A DNA stretch of 64,000 nucleotides from Puccinellia tenuiflora (taxonomy: Eukaryota; Streptophyta; Magnoliopsida; Poales; Poaceae). The notes under the pieces were generated by a model. That model worked only from the letters and a program-made list of their open reading frames with translations, ran no database searches and had not been told where the DNA came from. Within the stretch, counting starts at the first letter, position 1. The number at the start of each line of letters is the position of its first letter. The translations under genes were made by a program, and so were the position numbers. The stretch lies in contig QRDG01001828.1 of assembly GCA_012064385.1 (NCBI GenBank), positions 372,001 through 436,000 on the forward strand. Reading direction: 5' to 3'. Of the stretch, positions 19,933 to 32,663 are shown piece by piece.

Positions 19933-22900
19933 TCAATAGGTGTTTATGGAGGACATTGGTGACTTGGCTATTTTTGAAGAATTAAGGGATCTTCATGGTT
20001 TTATTTCTCAAGCCAAGTCAATTGGATCACATATCTATCTCATATCCAATGCTCCTCCTTGCGGTAACTTGTATTTAATTCATATACTCATTGAAAGTTG
20101 CTTGCTCCCTTGCATGTGTTAGTTTTGTTCCTAGCATGTGCTTGTATATGTTATGCTACTTTCCTTCTTGTCTTGTTACTCAAGGTTATGTAAGATAGTT
20201 GTGTATCATATATGTGTAACTTTGTGTTGAGCTTTTTGAATCTTGTGTGGATTTCATTTGGCTCTTTGAGTTATTAATGGACTATCCCATTTTGGGGGAG
20301 TGATGTGCTTTGTGCACCTCACAAACCTAAAAAATGTGTATACATGAAGCACACCACCTAGTATTGATATTTCAATATTATCTAGTTACTATGTGGTATG
20401 TCATATTCATGAGAAATTCAATTTCTACAATGTCCATTAATTTCTCTAGTTGGTTTTATTTGCCTCTTGTTTAAAAAATAAAATGAAGTATCACATTATG
20501 GGGGAGTAATAAGCTATGTGCATATTACAATCCCATAAAAATGTGAACATTTGAGGTTTGCCACTTAGATTTGACATTGTACATTATCTTATTTCTATGT
20601 GGCATGTGTTCTCGAACAAGTTCCAATTTCCTTTGTGGTTGTCTTTTGGCTCTTGTTTGTGTGTGTTTGCTTGGTGTGGTTTTTCTCTAATATGCATTTC
20701 CATATATTATGTGAGAAACCATTTGTTTCCTTTTATTCTAACCATGGCTTTGCCGGTTGGTTCGAATAATTGAAACTACCAACAAACCTCTTTCAAAATA
20801 TGGTGTTTAATTCTTACCTCTTGCCATATGCTTTTTGTTGTGAAGTTGGTCTTGATCATCTTTCCTATTTACCACCGAGAGATATCTCTCTATACTCCTT
20901 GTCTTGACAAGTGATTCTAGTAATTGAGGTGGATTGTGTAGACCATCTTCGCATTGGCTCTTGCGTTAAATTTGCTTTATCTATTGCCTTCCTTGCCTTT
21001 TGAATGGATCCTATTTTTTCAATTGGTAGTGTTTAGTGTTGTAAATAAAATATGGAGAGTAATGATCCCTTGTGTATGCATTTTGTATTCAAATGCAAAT
21101 ATCTAAGATAATGCATGAATCTTGGGGGAGCATTCCTTTTTATTTAGATCACTATCCCATCTATCAATATTTCATCCTTTCAATTGGCATATGATTTTTG
21201 ATCTTGTGTTGGTACCTTCAATTTGTATTAATTGGAATTTAATATCTCCTCCATAGATATTCGTTCCAATTAATATTTATTGTGGGAGTCTTGATACCTT
21301 TTTGCTTCATCTTACTTTACTTGACTTCGGTCAAGTATCACCCTTTTCTTGGTATCTTTTCTCCTAATTGTTATTTGTTGTTTTAATTGGTATCTTATTT
21401 TCATTTGGTGTCTTTTCAATCATTTGTTGTGTTGATTTGATTCCTTTTGATATCACACCTCATGTGTTGATGTGTTATGGAATCAATCATTTGTTGATTT
21501 GATTTTTCCTCAATCATTTGTTGATTTGGATTTTGATATAATTTGGACAACCATTTCTTATCACACCTTGGTGTGCTTTATTGGTTTACTTGGTGTTTTT
21601 GTCCAATTTGTATCTCGTTTGGCTCTTGTAAGTCTATGCATGCATATTTACTAGTATATTTATTTTATGGCATGCTAGCCTTTCTAGTTCCAATATATAG
21701 GGGATACTCCACCAAATCCTAAATCGCCTAAGATGTGCATGAAATTCAATTTCATATCTATATGCACATATTTATGTGGAGTATGTCCTATATATTGTAG
21801 TGTTTCTAACTACTATGGGACCCAATGAGTTTGGGAACCATTTTGTACTCTAATTGTGTTTTAGGTACAATGGAGATGCATTGGATGCTTGCCTCATTCA
21901 TAAGGAAGGTGTTCTCACCGTGTGAGTGTCGGGGTCAAGCTTTGATGATAAACCCACTCTCATCATCTTCATCACCAATGTCATCTCGGTAACAAGTATC
22001 TATCCCATGCATACCTTTCTAGTATTCAACCTTGTGTAGGTTGCCTCTTGGCATGAAAGCTCTTATATGCAATTGTTGTGGTTTTGACCTTTTCCTTCAC
22101 TTAATATATCTTTGTGATATGTGTGATGAATTTGCAAAAACCTTTTCTTCAATTGATATTTATTTCCTTGTGATACTTGTTGCCTAACTCAAAGCATCTC
22201 CACTATCTCTTGTTCCCTTAGTGATATGTGTGATGCATTTGATATATTTGAAGTTCATTTATATACAATGAGGTAAATTTGAGCTATGTGCTATGCTTTT
22301 ATGCATTAATCTCGTTTGTATATTTATGACTTCCTTTTGGATACCTTGTTCTCTTTTTCCCGAACCATTTCGTATGTATATGTTTCTTTGCGGATGTATA
22401 TCTTTGTGGTTTGTCTAATAAGAAACCTATACATATGAGAGAGGTCATCTTTTAGTTGGTATCCTATTTCTTTTGAGCCACCTTGTTTTTCTTCTATAAA
22501 TCTTTGGTGGTTCCAAATTTGTCTCATGAGTGCTTGTCTTATTGTTTATTGGTATCTTTGCACACTCATGTATTTCTTGGAGATCTTTGACTTCATGCCT
22601 ACCATGGTGAGCATGTTGAATTTTATTGGCTAAATGCTCTTACTAGCTTTTGGTATTTTCAATTGGTTTTAGTTTTCAATTGGTTTTAGTTTCCAATTGG
22701 TATCCCTAAGCGTGTGAACATATTTCTTTAAAAAGATCTCTTTTCTCGGTTGGGCCTATCTTACGATGAATTTTTGAAAATTGGTATCTTCTTATGGCTC
22801 AACCACATCTTTGGTGCAAGTGCTATGATTTGTTTTTTGCATTATGCACTCTTGCACTAGTTGCGTGTTCTAAATGATTTTGGGGGAGCAAGGATGCCAT

Positions 22901-23357
22901 TTTTATGCACTCCTCAATTGTGCATGAAAATTGGGGAGCTTCTCCGTTTTCATTTAGAACTCTCGCTTTGGATTTTTTGATTGCCTTTCTCCTTTGTGAA
23001 GATGTTTAAAATGGTTTCATCTTCTTTTTGCAATCTTTGGATCCTCAATATAGTTTGATTTCCTCTAATTATTCGTCAATGAATAAGTGCATTTGATTTC
23101 ACTCATATCTTGAGTAATGCACACCTTTATGGAGGAACTCATATTATATTGGCTCTCTAAATTTTTCTTCCCATTTCGGCAATCGATGCCAATGGGGGAG
23201 AAGTTTAGAGGGTTTAAGGGAATTTGGGTTTTATGCTTTTGTTGCATTTGCCTTTAATGCGCTTTGCATTCTTGCTTGTCTGTCATGCAAGGATGCTTTA
23301 TTCATTATATAAACCCTCTTGAAAGGGATTGTCATCAATTACCAAAATGGGGGAGAT
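19933..23357 (+). other. Non-coding 3' internal region, copy 2
   Basis: Same content as 11882-15305. Visible differences: a 2-bp deletion in CTCTCTATA at about 20890, one extra G at about 21125, A to G at about 22212, and a small cluster of changes at 22640-22675. The PPT AAAATGGGGGAGAT is at 23344-23357. Confidence 0.75.
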
Positions 23358-25583
23358 TGAAAGTGCATGGTTGATCCCATGCATGGTTTTGGTAATTAAT
23401 GACAATCTCTATGGTCTAATGTTTGCTTTGAGCCATATTTATAGGTGTGTCCATTTGAGTTGCTTGGTCTCCATTTGTTGGAATCAAGGTTAAGGGAAGA
23501 AGTTTATGGGTTGATCAAGGCTTTGTGCGGGTTGATCATCACTCATGGCCAAGTGAAGATATGCCGAAGAGAGCGTCTCCCATCTTGGTGTATGGGGGAG
23601 CATCAAGTGAATCTTCACCGAAGCGCAATTGAGGAAGGTGGTGCATCTTGAGGAGATGAAGATCATCCTCATCGACCTCAAGTGGTTTAAGCGCAAGGCA
23701 AAGGTATGATCTTGATAGGGTTTTTATTTTACCGGTCTCATGTTGTTTAGTGGAGAGACCGGGTTATAGGATAGATAGCCGTACTATCAAGAGGGGCTCT
23801 CGACCGAATATCGTGATCGTATCGTCGTAGAGAGCACAAACCTTTGCATCCATGCAATCATCTTTATTGGTTCTTATTTGTCTCTTATCGTGGTGTGGTC
23901 TTGGTGCTTGTCGTGCTTGTCATGACAAGGCTAAGGTCACCGAAAACGGTTTTCATATGCGTTCCCTATTGCGTTTTCGGTATTGGAGATTTTGCCGGTT
24001 TATCCGTGCGGGAGATTTCTCTCTTCCATTTCTTTGCAAAATCTCCATTGCTTGTTTGCCATTTTCAAAGGTAGCATTTGTCGTCCTCTTTCCAACAAAA
24101 TTGGTTTTACTTCATTCGGACGTCAATTGCAAAAGTTATAGAATTTCCGGTTTGCGAAAATGAGTTTTTAACTTTTCCCATTTGGTTTTATAATATTTTC
24201 TTGGACTATGATGTTTCTCTGCATATTCTTGTTGTGCTCGTTGTGACGATTCCAACGAGTCCAAGAATATCGAAAACGGAGTTCGTATGCGAAAGTTATT
24301 GCGTTTTCGATTCGGTCGATTTTTCAAAACAGAAAATCAAAAGAAAAAAAAATGGGCGAAGCAGCCGGCCAGGCCGGGCCTATGGCCGGCCCATGACCGG
24401 GGCCTCTCAGTATCCTGGCCGGCCATCATGGCCGGGCCAGGCCAGCCATGGCCGGCCCACCCGATTTTCCCTATATGGCCTTCCCGGCCATTTCCCCGGC
24501 CAGGCCGGCCCGATGGCCGGCCTTTCACGATTTTGCCTCCAACGGGCAGATTTCTGCCCTCCCTTTTAAGTGGTCTTCTTCCCCATTTGTTCTCTAACTT
24601 TTGGCCACCATTTGAGCTCTTCTTTCCTCCATTGTTGCCATCTCTCTTGAGCTTTAGATCTCTCAATCCCTCCAATACTTCTTGCTTCTTTTTGAGGGAA
24701 AAGAGAGAGGAGGTTTAGATTCACATTTCCACCGATCAATTTCTCCTCTAAGTGAGGGGAACTCTTTGGATCTAAATCTTGGAGTTCTTGGTGTTTCTCC
24801 ATTGTTCTTCCTCCTAAATCCCTCCATAGCATTAGTTGCTTTGGTTGGATTTTGGGGAGAAGAATTTGACCACTTGGTGTGTTCTTGCCTTTTGCATTAG
24901 TTGCATCGGGTTGTGCTCTCCACGGTGATTCGTGGGATTGACGTTGAGAAGCTTGTTACTCTTGGGTGCATTGTGTTCCCAAGAGCTTGTTGCCTCTTGG
25001 GTGCATTGTGTACCCTAGACGGTTGGAGGTGCCGCGAAGACTTCGAGTTGTGAAGCTTCGGCACGAGTTTGGGAGCCCCCAATTGAGTTGTGGGTGTGTG
25101 CCCCAAGGAGAAGTTGTAAAGGGCTCCGGAATCCGCCCCGAAGGATTCCGATAGTGGAAGGTGAACCAATCCCTTGGGTGAGGTTCATCGGAGAATAGGG
25201 TGAGGCCTTTGTGGCATCTTGAGTAGGCCTCTTGTGGCGAGCTCACACCCCTCCAACGAGACGTACTCCCTTAACAAGGAGGAACTCGGGAATACATCCT
25301 CGTCTCCGCGTGCCTCGGTTATTTCTATACCCGAGCTTTACTTATGCAATTTACATTGTGATAGCCTTCGTGCTTGAAGTTCATATCTTGCTATCATCTT
25401 GTTGATTGAATTGCTTAGCATAAGTTGTTGGTGCACATAGGTGAACCTAGAATATTAGGTTGTTGGCTTGTTAATTTAAACACCTAGTTTTATTCCGCAA
25501 TTATCAAGCCCCTAATTAGAAAAAGTTTTAATCGCCTATTCACCCCCCCTCTAGGCGACATCTCGGGCATAGTTGTTCTTTCA
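23358..25583 (+). repeat. LTR3 of the Copia array
   Basis: 2226 bp ending CTTTCA, followed by the right GGCGG target duplication. Identical by eye to LTR2 apart from the C run. Confidence 0.93.
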
Positions 25584-26027
25584 GGCGGGAGGATCTTCCT
25601 TTCTTCCTCGTCATCGTCGAGCGGACGTGGGGGATCTTCGGCCCGGCGATGGTCTCGGGGCATGGCCCCGGGCGACGCGCCACAAAGTTGAGGGCTCTGC
25701 CGTTGGCGAGCCGCTTCTTCGGGTCCACAAAGCTGCCAGTCAGCAAGGGGGCCGCGTCGGGCTTTGGGTTGCAGTTGTCGTCGTCCTTTCTTCTGGCGGT
25801 TGCTCCGGTGGCTTCGGAGGCGGGCGGCATTCGTTGGTTCAGTGCACAGAGGATCCTAGGGACCTCTTTGTAATTTCTGTTTCTTTCAGGGTTCTCTGTG
25901 CTTTTGTGTGCGGACAGCTGGGCTTCCAGCGTCTTCTTCTGTATGCGTACGTGTACTGTACTATCAACTTTTTCGTATGAAATGGTATCGCGTATTGTAC
26001 TAAAAAAAAAAAAGTTTGTTCGTGTCT

Positions 26028-26259
26028 ATGCTGCGAGGGATTCGTACGTACGTACCCATCACTGAGCGCTGACTGCGACACGGTTATCAAGGAGATCGAT
26101 CGTTGCTCATCACATGGATTCCCGCGACAAACTGGACCACGTCGTGGTCCAAGCTAAAACATGGTATGGTAGACTGGTAGTACAACTAATGAAGAGACGG
26201 AGGTGCCCATTTCAAGGCCGATCCTAGGGACACGTACAATATCCACAATTCCGTATATG
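26028..26259. other. Short unassigned spacer
   Basis: Sequence between the retroposon target duplication and the next CACTA element. It contains a small palindrome (ACCACGTCGTGGT) and no gene. Confidence 0.4.
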
Positions 26260-29111
26260 CACTACAGGAAACTGCGGATATGCCGACGGTCAAAAACCGT
26301 CGGTATAAGTCTACGCCGACGGCTGCCGTCGGTGTATCAGCCGTAGGCATAGCCAAAAATGCCGTCGACGTAGCGAAATTCGTCGGCATAGTACCGTCGG
26401 CATATTTTTTTTCATTTTTTTCATTATTTTTATTTTTTATTTAAAAAAATTTTAATTATATTTTTTTAATTCTATTTTGAAATTTCCTACTTAGCCACAC
26501 ATTTAAACTCTAATTTCACTCATACTTCCAAGTCAAACTACTTACCCTGGTCAAACTTCCCATTTGGTCACCCATCCTCCAGCCCAAGCACGCTTAACTT
26601 CTGAGTTCCATCCAAATTAGCTTACAAATAAGAAATTAGAACTTACTGATATAACTATCATATCAATCATATTAACTCCTGTGTCACGATGTTACACTTT
26701 TTACAACTTAAATTTTGAAAATTTATTTGAATAAATATTAATTATTAAGTAATAATATTTTTGAATAAATAACAATAAAATGAATTTTAATTTATTTTTT
26801 CCCTTTCTATATTTAATATAGAATATCTCATATCTTTAAATCTGTAAATCAAAATTTGACAAATAAAATGTCTAAATCGATTAGAAAAATGAGAGGAATT
26901 CAAATATTTCATCCATATCATCTTTTGCATCACAAAAACCTTGATAGTTTTAGAAAATTGGGAAAATACTCAAAAAATGGGTTTTTAATAAAAAAACTTC
27001 ACAGAAATGAGCTACGAGGTACAAAGATGTATGGTTTTCGACTGAAATGAGCTAGGGTATGACATTTAACATAGCAAAAAATGTCGGAATGCGGCAATAT
27101 TTGACACACTGGTGTATCTTGGTTGTAGAATAGTATTGACTAAGGGGTTTAGGGTTTTCGTTGAATAAAAACCCATTTTTTATTTTATTTTTTGTCAAAA
27201 CAGGTTTTTTTTGTGAAGCAGCTACCAAAATGGCTCACCGAAAGAGGAACATACAAATAGATAGAAAATAGTAAACCACCTTATAAGTGCATTTAACCCT
27301 GGGTTTGGATATAAAAACATACTTAGGTATTCCAAACAATTCAGATAAGTTCCTGCCGATTTCGCTGGAAGTGGGTCTGATTTGAACTACGAGTGCCACA
27401 TAGTTTGGTCATGATTTTTTGAAAAAATCACTTTTAGATCCACAATGTATACTCTCTTTAGAGATCTTTGACGGTTTTTGCTGGATCGCACGGTTAGGTT
27501 TAGGTTTATCGTTAGGGTTTACGGTCTCGGTTTCGGGCTAGGGTTAGACATAACTAATTCAAAAAAATCAAAAAAATGGAAAACCTTCACATGACATCCT
27601 TTTATGTGACCTACCACCTGGAAAAAATTATAAACATGAGTTATGTAGGTTTTATAAAAAAACTTCATAGAAATGAGCTACGAGGTACAAAGATGTATGG
27701 TTTTCGACTGAAATGAGTTAGGGTATGACATTTAACATAGGAAAAAATGTCGGAATGAGGAAATATTTGACACACTGGTGTATCTTCGTTGTAGAATAGT
27801 ATTGACTAAGGGGTTTAGGGTTTTCGTTGAATAAAAAACCCATTTTTCATTTTTTTAGTGTCAAAACAGTCTTTTTTTGTGAAGCAGCTACCAAAACGGC
27901 TCACCGAAAGAGGAACATCCAAATAGATAGAAAATAGTAGACCACCTTATAAGTGCATTTAACCCTGGGTTTGGATATAAAAACATACTTAGGTATTCCA
28001 AACAATTCAGATAAGTTCCTGCCGATTTCGCTGGAAGTGGGTCTGATTTGAACTACGAGTGCCACATAGTTTGGTCATGATTTTTTGAAAAAAAAAACAC
28101 TTTTAGATTCACAATGTATACTTTCTTTAGAGATCTTTGATGGTTTTTGTTGGATCGAAGTTACGGTTAGGTTTAGGTTTATCGTTAGGGTTTACGGTCT
28201 CGGTTTTGGGCTAGGGTTAGACATAACTAATTCAAAAAAATCAAAAAAAATGGAAAACCTTCACATGGCATCCTTTTATGTGACCTACCACCTGGAAAAA
28301 ATTATAAACATGAGTTATGGAGGTTTTTATAAAAAACCTTCACAGAAATGAGCTACGAGGTAAAAAGATGTATGGTTTTTGACTGAAATGAGCTAGGGTA
28401 TGACATTTAACATAGCAAAAAATGTCGGAATGAGACAATATTTGACACACTGGTGTATCTTGGTTGTAGAATAGTATTGACTAAGGGGTTTAGGGTTTTC
28501 GTTGAATAAAAAACCCATTTTTTTATTTTTTAGTGTCAAAACAGTCTTTTTTTGTGAAGCAGCTACCAAAACGGCTCACCGAAAGAGGAACATCCAAATA
28601 GATAGAAAATAGTAGACCACCTTATAAGTGCATTGTTTAAGTGCCAAAAATAATTTCCACAATGATTTTCATAAATATGATTTTCCATTTTTAAGTGTCA
28701 AAAATGACTTTTTAAGTAAGCAAGTACCAAAAATATGTTTGGACTTTATATTTCATAAATATGGTGAAAAAGATTATATTGATGTCATATTTGGATTTCT
28801 CTCATTTTTCTAATCAATTTAGACATTTTATTTGTTAAATTTTGATTTATGTATTTAAAGATATGAATTATTTCATATTAAATGAAAAATAGAAAAAAAA
28901 TCATATCTATGCCGACGGCTTTGCCGTCGGCGTAGCCCTATGACCATCTATGCCGACGGTGGCCGTCGGCACAACCATTCTACGCCGACGGCAAAGGTGT
29001 GCCGACGGCCACCTCGACCGGCTGGCCTGCCAGGAAACTACGCCGACGGCCCCGACAAATTGCCGTCGGCGTAGCGGGCGGCCGTCGGCACCTAGCCTCA
29101 TTCCTGTAGTG
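26260..29111. mobile_element. Non-autonomous CACTA transposon with GCCGACGG subterminal repeats
   Basis: Both ends are CACTACAGGAA (26260-26270 and, inverted, 29101-29111), flanked by ATG target duplications (26257-26259, 29112-29114). GCCGACGG/CCGTCGGC repeats crowd about 150 bp at the left end and 200 bp at the right, as expected for transposase-binding subterminal regions. No transposase is encoded. The AT-rich interior has a long inverted repeat (about 26803-26935 with 28755-28893) enclosing 670-bp tandem repeats. At 2852 bp it is a small, structurally complete, non-autonomous copy. Confidence 0.92.
26992..28633 (+). repeat. Tandem repeat of about 666-675 bp, 2.5 copies, inside the CACTA element
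   Basis: The marker CTTCACAGAAATGAG recurs at 26997, 27663 (one change) and 28338, giving periods of 666 and 675 bp. Each full unit carries GGGGTTTAGGGTTTTCG and TAGGTTTAGGTTTATCG stretches and CTCACCGAAAGAGGAACAT. The third unit stops near 28633. Units differ mainly by A-run lengths and scattered substitutions. Confidence 0.9.
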
Positions 29112-29114
29112 ATG

Positions 29115-30077
29115 ATGATATCTTGGATGCGACGGTATGATAGGACTACGAAGCCGATTCAATTAATCCTTCTGTTCCGTGTCATAATCCACATTCTCTT
29201 GTGGAATAAATGATGATAACATTCACCAATCGGAGTGGCCCTAAGCAAGATTCTGCTCAACCCCTCGCCGGAAATGCATTGTCTACCTCCGCTGACGGCG
29301 CCGACGGCGAGAAGTAGACGCTGGTACGCAATGGGCAATGCTCACCGTGGCTGGCGACGTCTAATCCAAAGTCAAAGGGGGCCACGTCCTCCTGCATTCG
29401 TACTGTTATTATTTATTAGAGTATAGTATCTGTTACGGAAAGATATGGTAGAGATAGGATTAGTTTTTTAGCTTCTACTCTAAGTCGGTTCTTTTTTTTC
29501 CAACCGAGCTACTCCCCTTTCCATTACTTTTATAACGGAAATATAAAGTCTTTTTCTACCAGAACAGAACAGAGGAAACGGGGAAAACAAAGCGCCCTCG
29601 CACCGATAGGAAACCCGTTGTTTAGATGCCCGACATCGAAACATCTAAGTGCGGGGCAAAAACCTATCGGCACTAAGACCTAACTACAAAGCAAAAGTGA
29701 CAGGTTCCGGAACCACCAGAGAGTACAACCAAAAGAGGAAACATCCCAACCACAATCCATAATAGCAAGTTACAACAACTTGTCCGTCACACCGAGCTCG
29801 ACAACATCATCATAGCTCTGAGCCAGTCATCAGCGCGCCGATTGGTGCTGCTCCACCACACCCTGGACACCTTGCATGATCTCGGTTGTCTTCTCCATCA
29901 GCTTCTTATCTTCACAACATCACCTTCATCATAAATCGATCATTTATATCATTATATATACTCGCTTACGTGACATAATAATATATTCATCGTATTACGT
30001 CAGTCTCATCCTTCTTCACGTACTCTCCCGCCCCCAGAAAACCTGCCACTCTGCGAGAGCACACGTTTGTCCCGCCC
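29115..30077. other. Spacer between two CACTA elements; no gene supported
   Basis: Contains AT-rich DNA around 29400-29560 and, on the minus strand at about 29590-29890, sequence resembling a 3' UTR or 3' end of a repeat. Short ORFs have no motif. I see no terminal repeats. Confidence 0.35.
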
Positions 30078-31659
30078 GTACACTACAACACGGCTGATAT
30101 ATAGAGGCACTTCAAAGTGCCACTAAATGGGGTCTAAGTGCCACTAATGACCTATTGTGGCACTTTGAAGAAGTGCCACCTTTGCTTGTGTCACTAAAAG
30201 CTTTTGTGGCACTTCTCCAAAGTGTCTCAATAGGTTATTACCTATTGAGGCACTTTGGAGAAGTGCCCCGAAAACCAATTAGTGGTACTTTGTCAAAGTG
30301 CCCCAACAGGTCATTAGTGGCACTTTGTCAAAGTGCCCCCAAAACCAATTAGTGCCACTTTGTCAAGTGCCCCAATAGGTCATTAGTGGCACTTTGTCAA
30401 AGTGCCCCAAAAACCAATTAGTGGCACTTTGTCAAAGTGCCACTAATTGAATTTGAGGCATTTTCACCAAGTGACACTAATTGATTTTGATGCTCTTTGA
30501 GATAATGGCCCTAAATCAATTAGATCACAAAACACCAGATTGCAAACTGAAGATATAGACAGTTTAAAGTCAACATAACTGAGATCAATAACAACATATT
30601 GCAATATCAAACATAATCCAATGGTACCAAAAATGTTTTCAAAACCTGTAATACATGCACAAAATCTGAAATTCTCATACATTCCAGAACAAGATTCACA
30701 TATTCCATGACATAATTCACATATTACAACCACCTACTCCCTCTACTGACCATCTGTTCATCAACTCCAAAGCTCCCTTTCCTCAATGGCCTGGACATCA
30801 CAAAGGAAAATGGGACAAGACAATGAAGCAATATTTTCTCAAAATTTTGGTGCCATTTGACTGCCACCAGAACAGGGTAAAAAATATACATTTTAGCGTC
30901 TGCTCTGCCGATATTATTCTCTTAATCAGTTTTCTTTCAAGTAAAAAAACACAGACATCTGATATACCTATGTCACTACTAATCCCATGAACAGTCATAC
31001 ATTTCAAATACTTGAAATATTCACTTGAACTTGGCACCTTATATAACTTAAGAACCAGCGCCAACAAATCAGAGAGGAGAGTAATGCAAGTCTTAGCAGC
31101 TCAGTTCCTCCCATCATCAACGATTGCATCATACAGGAATTTGATCTAGTGAAGGTATGTTTGCGATCAAAGCATTGAGGTAGAACTTAGTTACTGCAGG
31201 TCAGCAATTATTTTGTACATTTGGACCACTCAATCATCTATATAATGACGGTGTGTACCACCTCAAACATTAATTCCCTGAGAAATACTTTCAGATTTTT
31301 TTATCAACAGACACAAATCGAATGGGCATTATTTGTTATGCACAACACTGCTAACATATTTATTCTAATTAATAAATGTTTTTGTTTATTTATCTATGAT
31401 ACAAAAATTCAAAAGAAAATGAATGTTAACACAGGCTGTTCAAGCTATGATGGCTGATGTATTTAACAACTATTTGTTTTCAACTCATGCACGCATGTAT
31501 TTAGAATATCATTTCATTTACCCAACAGCTAAAGGTCAAACGATAGGCCCTTCGGTCGCACAATTTGTCTGTAGACTGATATATGCTATAGAAAAGGAAA
31601 TCAAACAGGAAGACCTAACAAAATCAAGCTTTAACTGTAAACGAAAAATCATCTCTTAC

Positions 31660-31902
31660 CCTGAGCCCCAAGCACTCTCTAGTCTCAGATCCCAGGACTC
31701 CTGCCGTCAGATCATCAAATTTGCCAGGGGTTTTCTGGTAGTACCGAGTTGTCCACGGTTAGCATTAGATAGGTTCCTTTTCGAGTTGTGCTGCTTGCGG
31801 GCATTGCTAATTGCAACATGGTCACGAGGCTTTGGGCAATCCTTCAGGGCATGACTATACGAACCACAGTTGAAACAGCGAGAATCATCCTTATCTTGCT
31901 TG
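31660..31902 (-). pseudogene. Captured exon of a ZCCHC8/PSP-type zinc-knuckle protein
   Basis: The minus strand reads DDSRCFNCGSYSHALKDC (a CX2CX4HX4C knuckle) and then PRDHVAISNARKQHN; after a frameshift near 31745 it continues YYQKTPGKFDDLTAG and ETRECLGL. The knuckle followed by a proline-rich PSP segment is diagnostic of the plant homologues of ZCCHC8, a subunit of the nuclear exosome targeting complex that hands RNA to the exosome. The piece is bounded by a good acceptor (TTTTTCTGGCAG before 31902) and donor (GTAAGA from 31659). It is one exon only and frameshifted, so it is not functional as such. Confidence 0.75.
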
Positions 31903-32663
31903 CTGCCAGAAAAACAAGACAAGTCATGTTGCAGATCCATTTATAGGTAGAATACTATGACTACACATTAGCTATGTAAGTAAACAATGACAAAGATAAT
32001 CACAGGAACTATGTTTTTTAAGACATAACAGCTAGTATAAGAAACTAATGCAGAAAGGCAGTGGAAGGCTACAAAAGGGCAAGGTTTACCAAAAGATTAG
32101 ATCTGAACTTTGAACTCATTTTCAGGCAGTGGATGCTAAATATTTATTTTGTTACTATAGAGAAAAGTAAAAAACTAAAATATCTTTAAAAATGAATACT
32201 AGCTCCCATGATCTAACCATAGTTTGGAATATATTAATATCAGGACAATGGTACTGACTACTGAGAAAATTTTTGCAAGATGCACAAAAGTTAAAATTTG
32301 TACATATTGGACAAAGATTATTTGCAGATTACATTTGATGATCAAGATATGAATAAATCGAACTGCTAATATTTTGTTTCTCAGAGAAAACACAGCAACC
32401 AGTCATAAGACTACAGCACACAAATACAGATGCGTTACTTGCCCCAAAATATTTAGTAGCAACGGACGATGAAACTTTGGCGCAATCATGCAAAATACAA
32501 GGTCAACCCACATGTCAACCCCAGGTCATGCAAGATGACAAGTGTGCCAGAAAAACTTAAAAATAATAAATGTGGGGGAATCATGACCAAGGTATTTGTA
32601 ACCTTTGGTGATGCCAAGCAACATGACCAATCAGATATGTACAGAACTAATAACATGTCCTAC

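Larger units (their letters stand above)
7255..25583 (+). mobile_element. Three-LTR tandem array of a gag-only Copia (Sirevirus/Maximus-like) element
   Basis: Order: LTR1 7255-9481, internal 9482-15305, LTR2 15306-17532, internal 17533-23357, LTR3 23358-25583. Periods are 8051 and 8052 bp. The whole array is flanked by one 5-bp duplication, GGCGG at 7250-7254 and 25584-25588, so it occupies a single insertion site. Each LTR starts TGAAAG and ends CTTTCA. Each internal domain has an initiator-Met-tRNA-type PBS, one 781-codon gag-like ORF, and about 3.4 kb without pol. The LTR start and the repeated polypurine tracts resemble the Sirevirus/Maximus lineage; that lineage placement is inferred from recalled family features, not from a search. 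Confidence 0.92.
6749..26012 (+). mobile_element. Poly(A)-tailed non-LTR retroposon (about 0.93 kb) split by the LTR array
   Basis: A 15-bp direct repeat AGTTTGTTCGTGTCT flanks the unit at 6734-6748 and 26013-26027. The right copy directly follows a run of 11 A (26002-26012). Removing the LTR array (7255-25583 plus one GGCGG copy) leaves about 930 bp with a GC-rich 5' part and a tail resembling a 3' UTR. A long target duplication plus an A tail is the signature of LINE-machinery retroposition. No reverse transcriptase is encoded, so it is a truncated or non-autonomous LINE, a SINE-like element, or a processed pseudogene. I cannot name a parent gene. Confidence 0.75.

Noticed and set aside
7255..25583. 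Array as a pure assembly duplication artefact
   Set aside because: The repeated units differ at several sites (indels near 12840/20890 and 13075/21125, changes at 14600/22640, Tyr/Ser in gag) and the outer GGCGG duplications match. An artefact would give identical units. It still needs long-read confirmation.
27150..28210. Interstitial telomeric repeats (TTTAGGG words)
   Set aside because: Only isolated, degenerate copies inside each 670-bp unit, not a tandem telomeric array.
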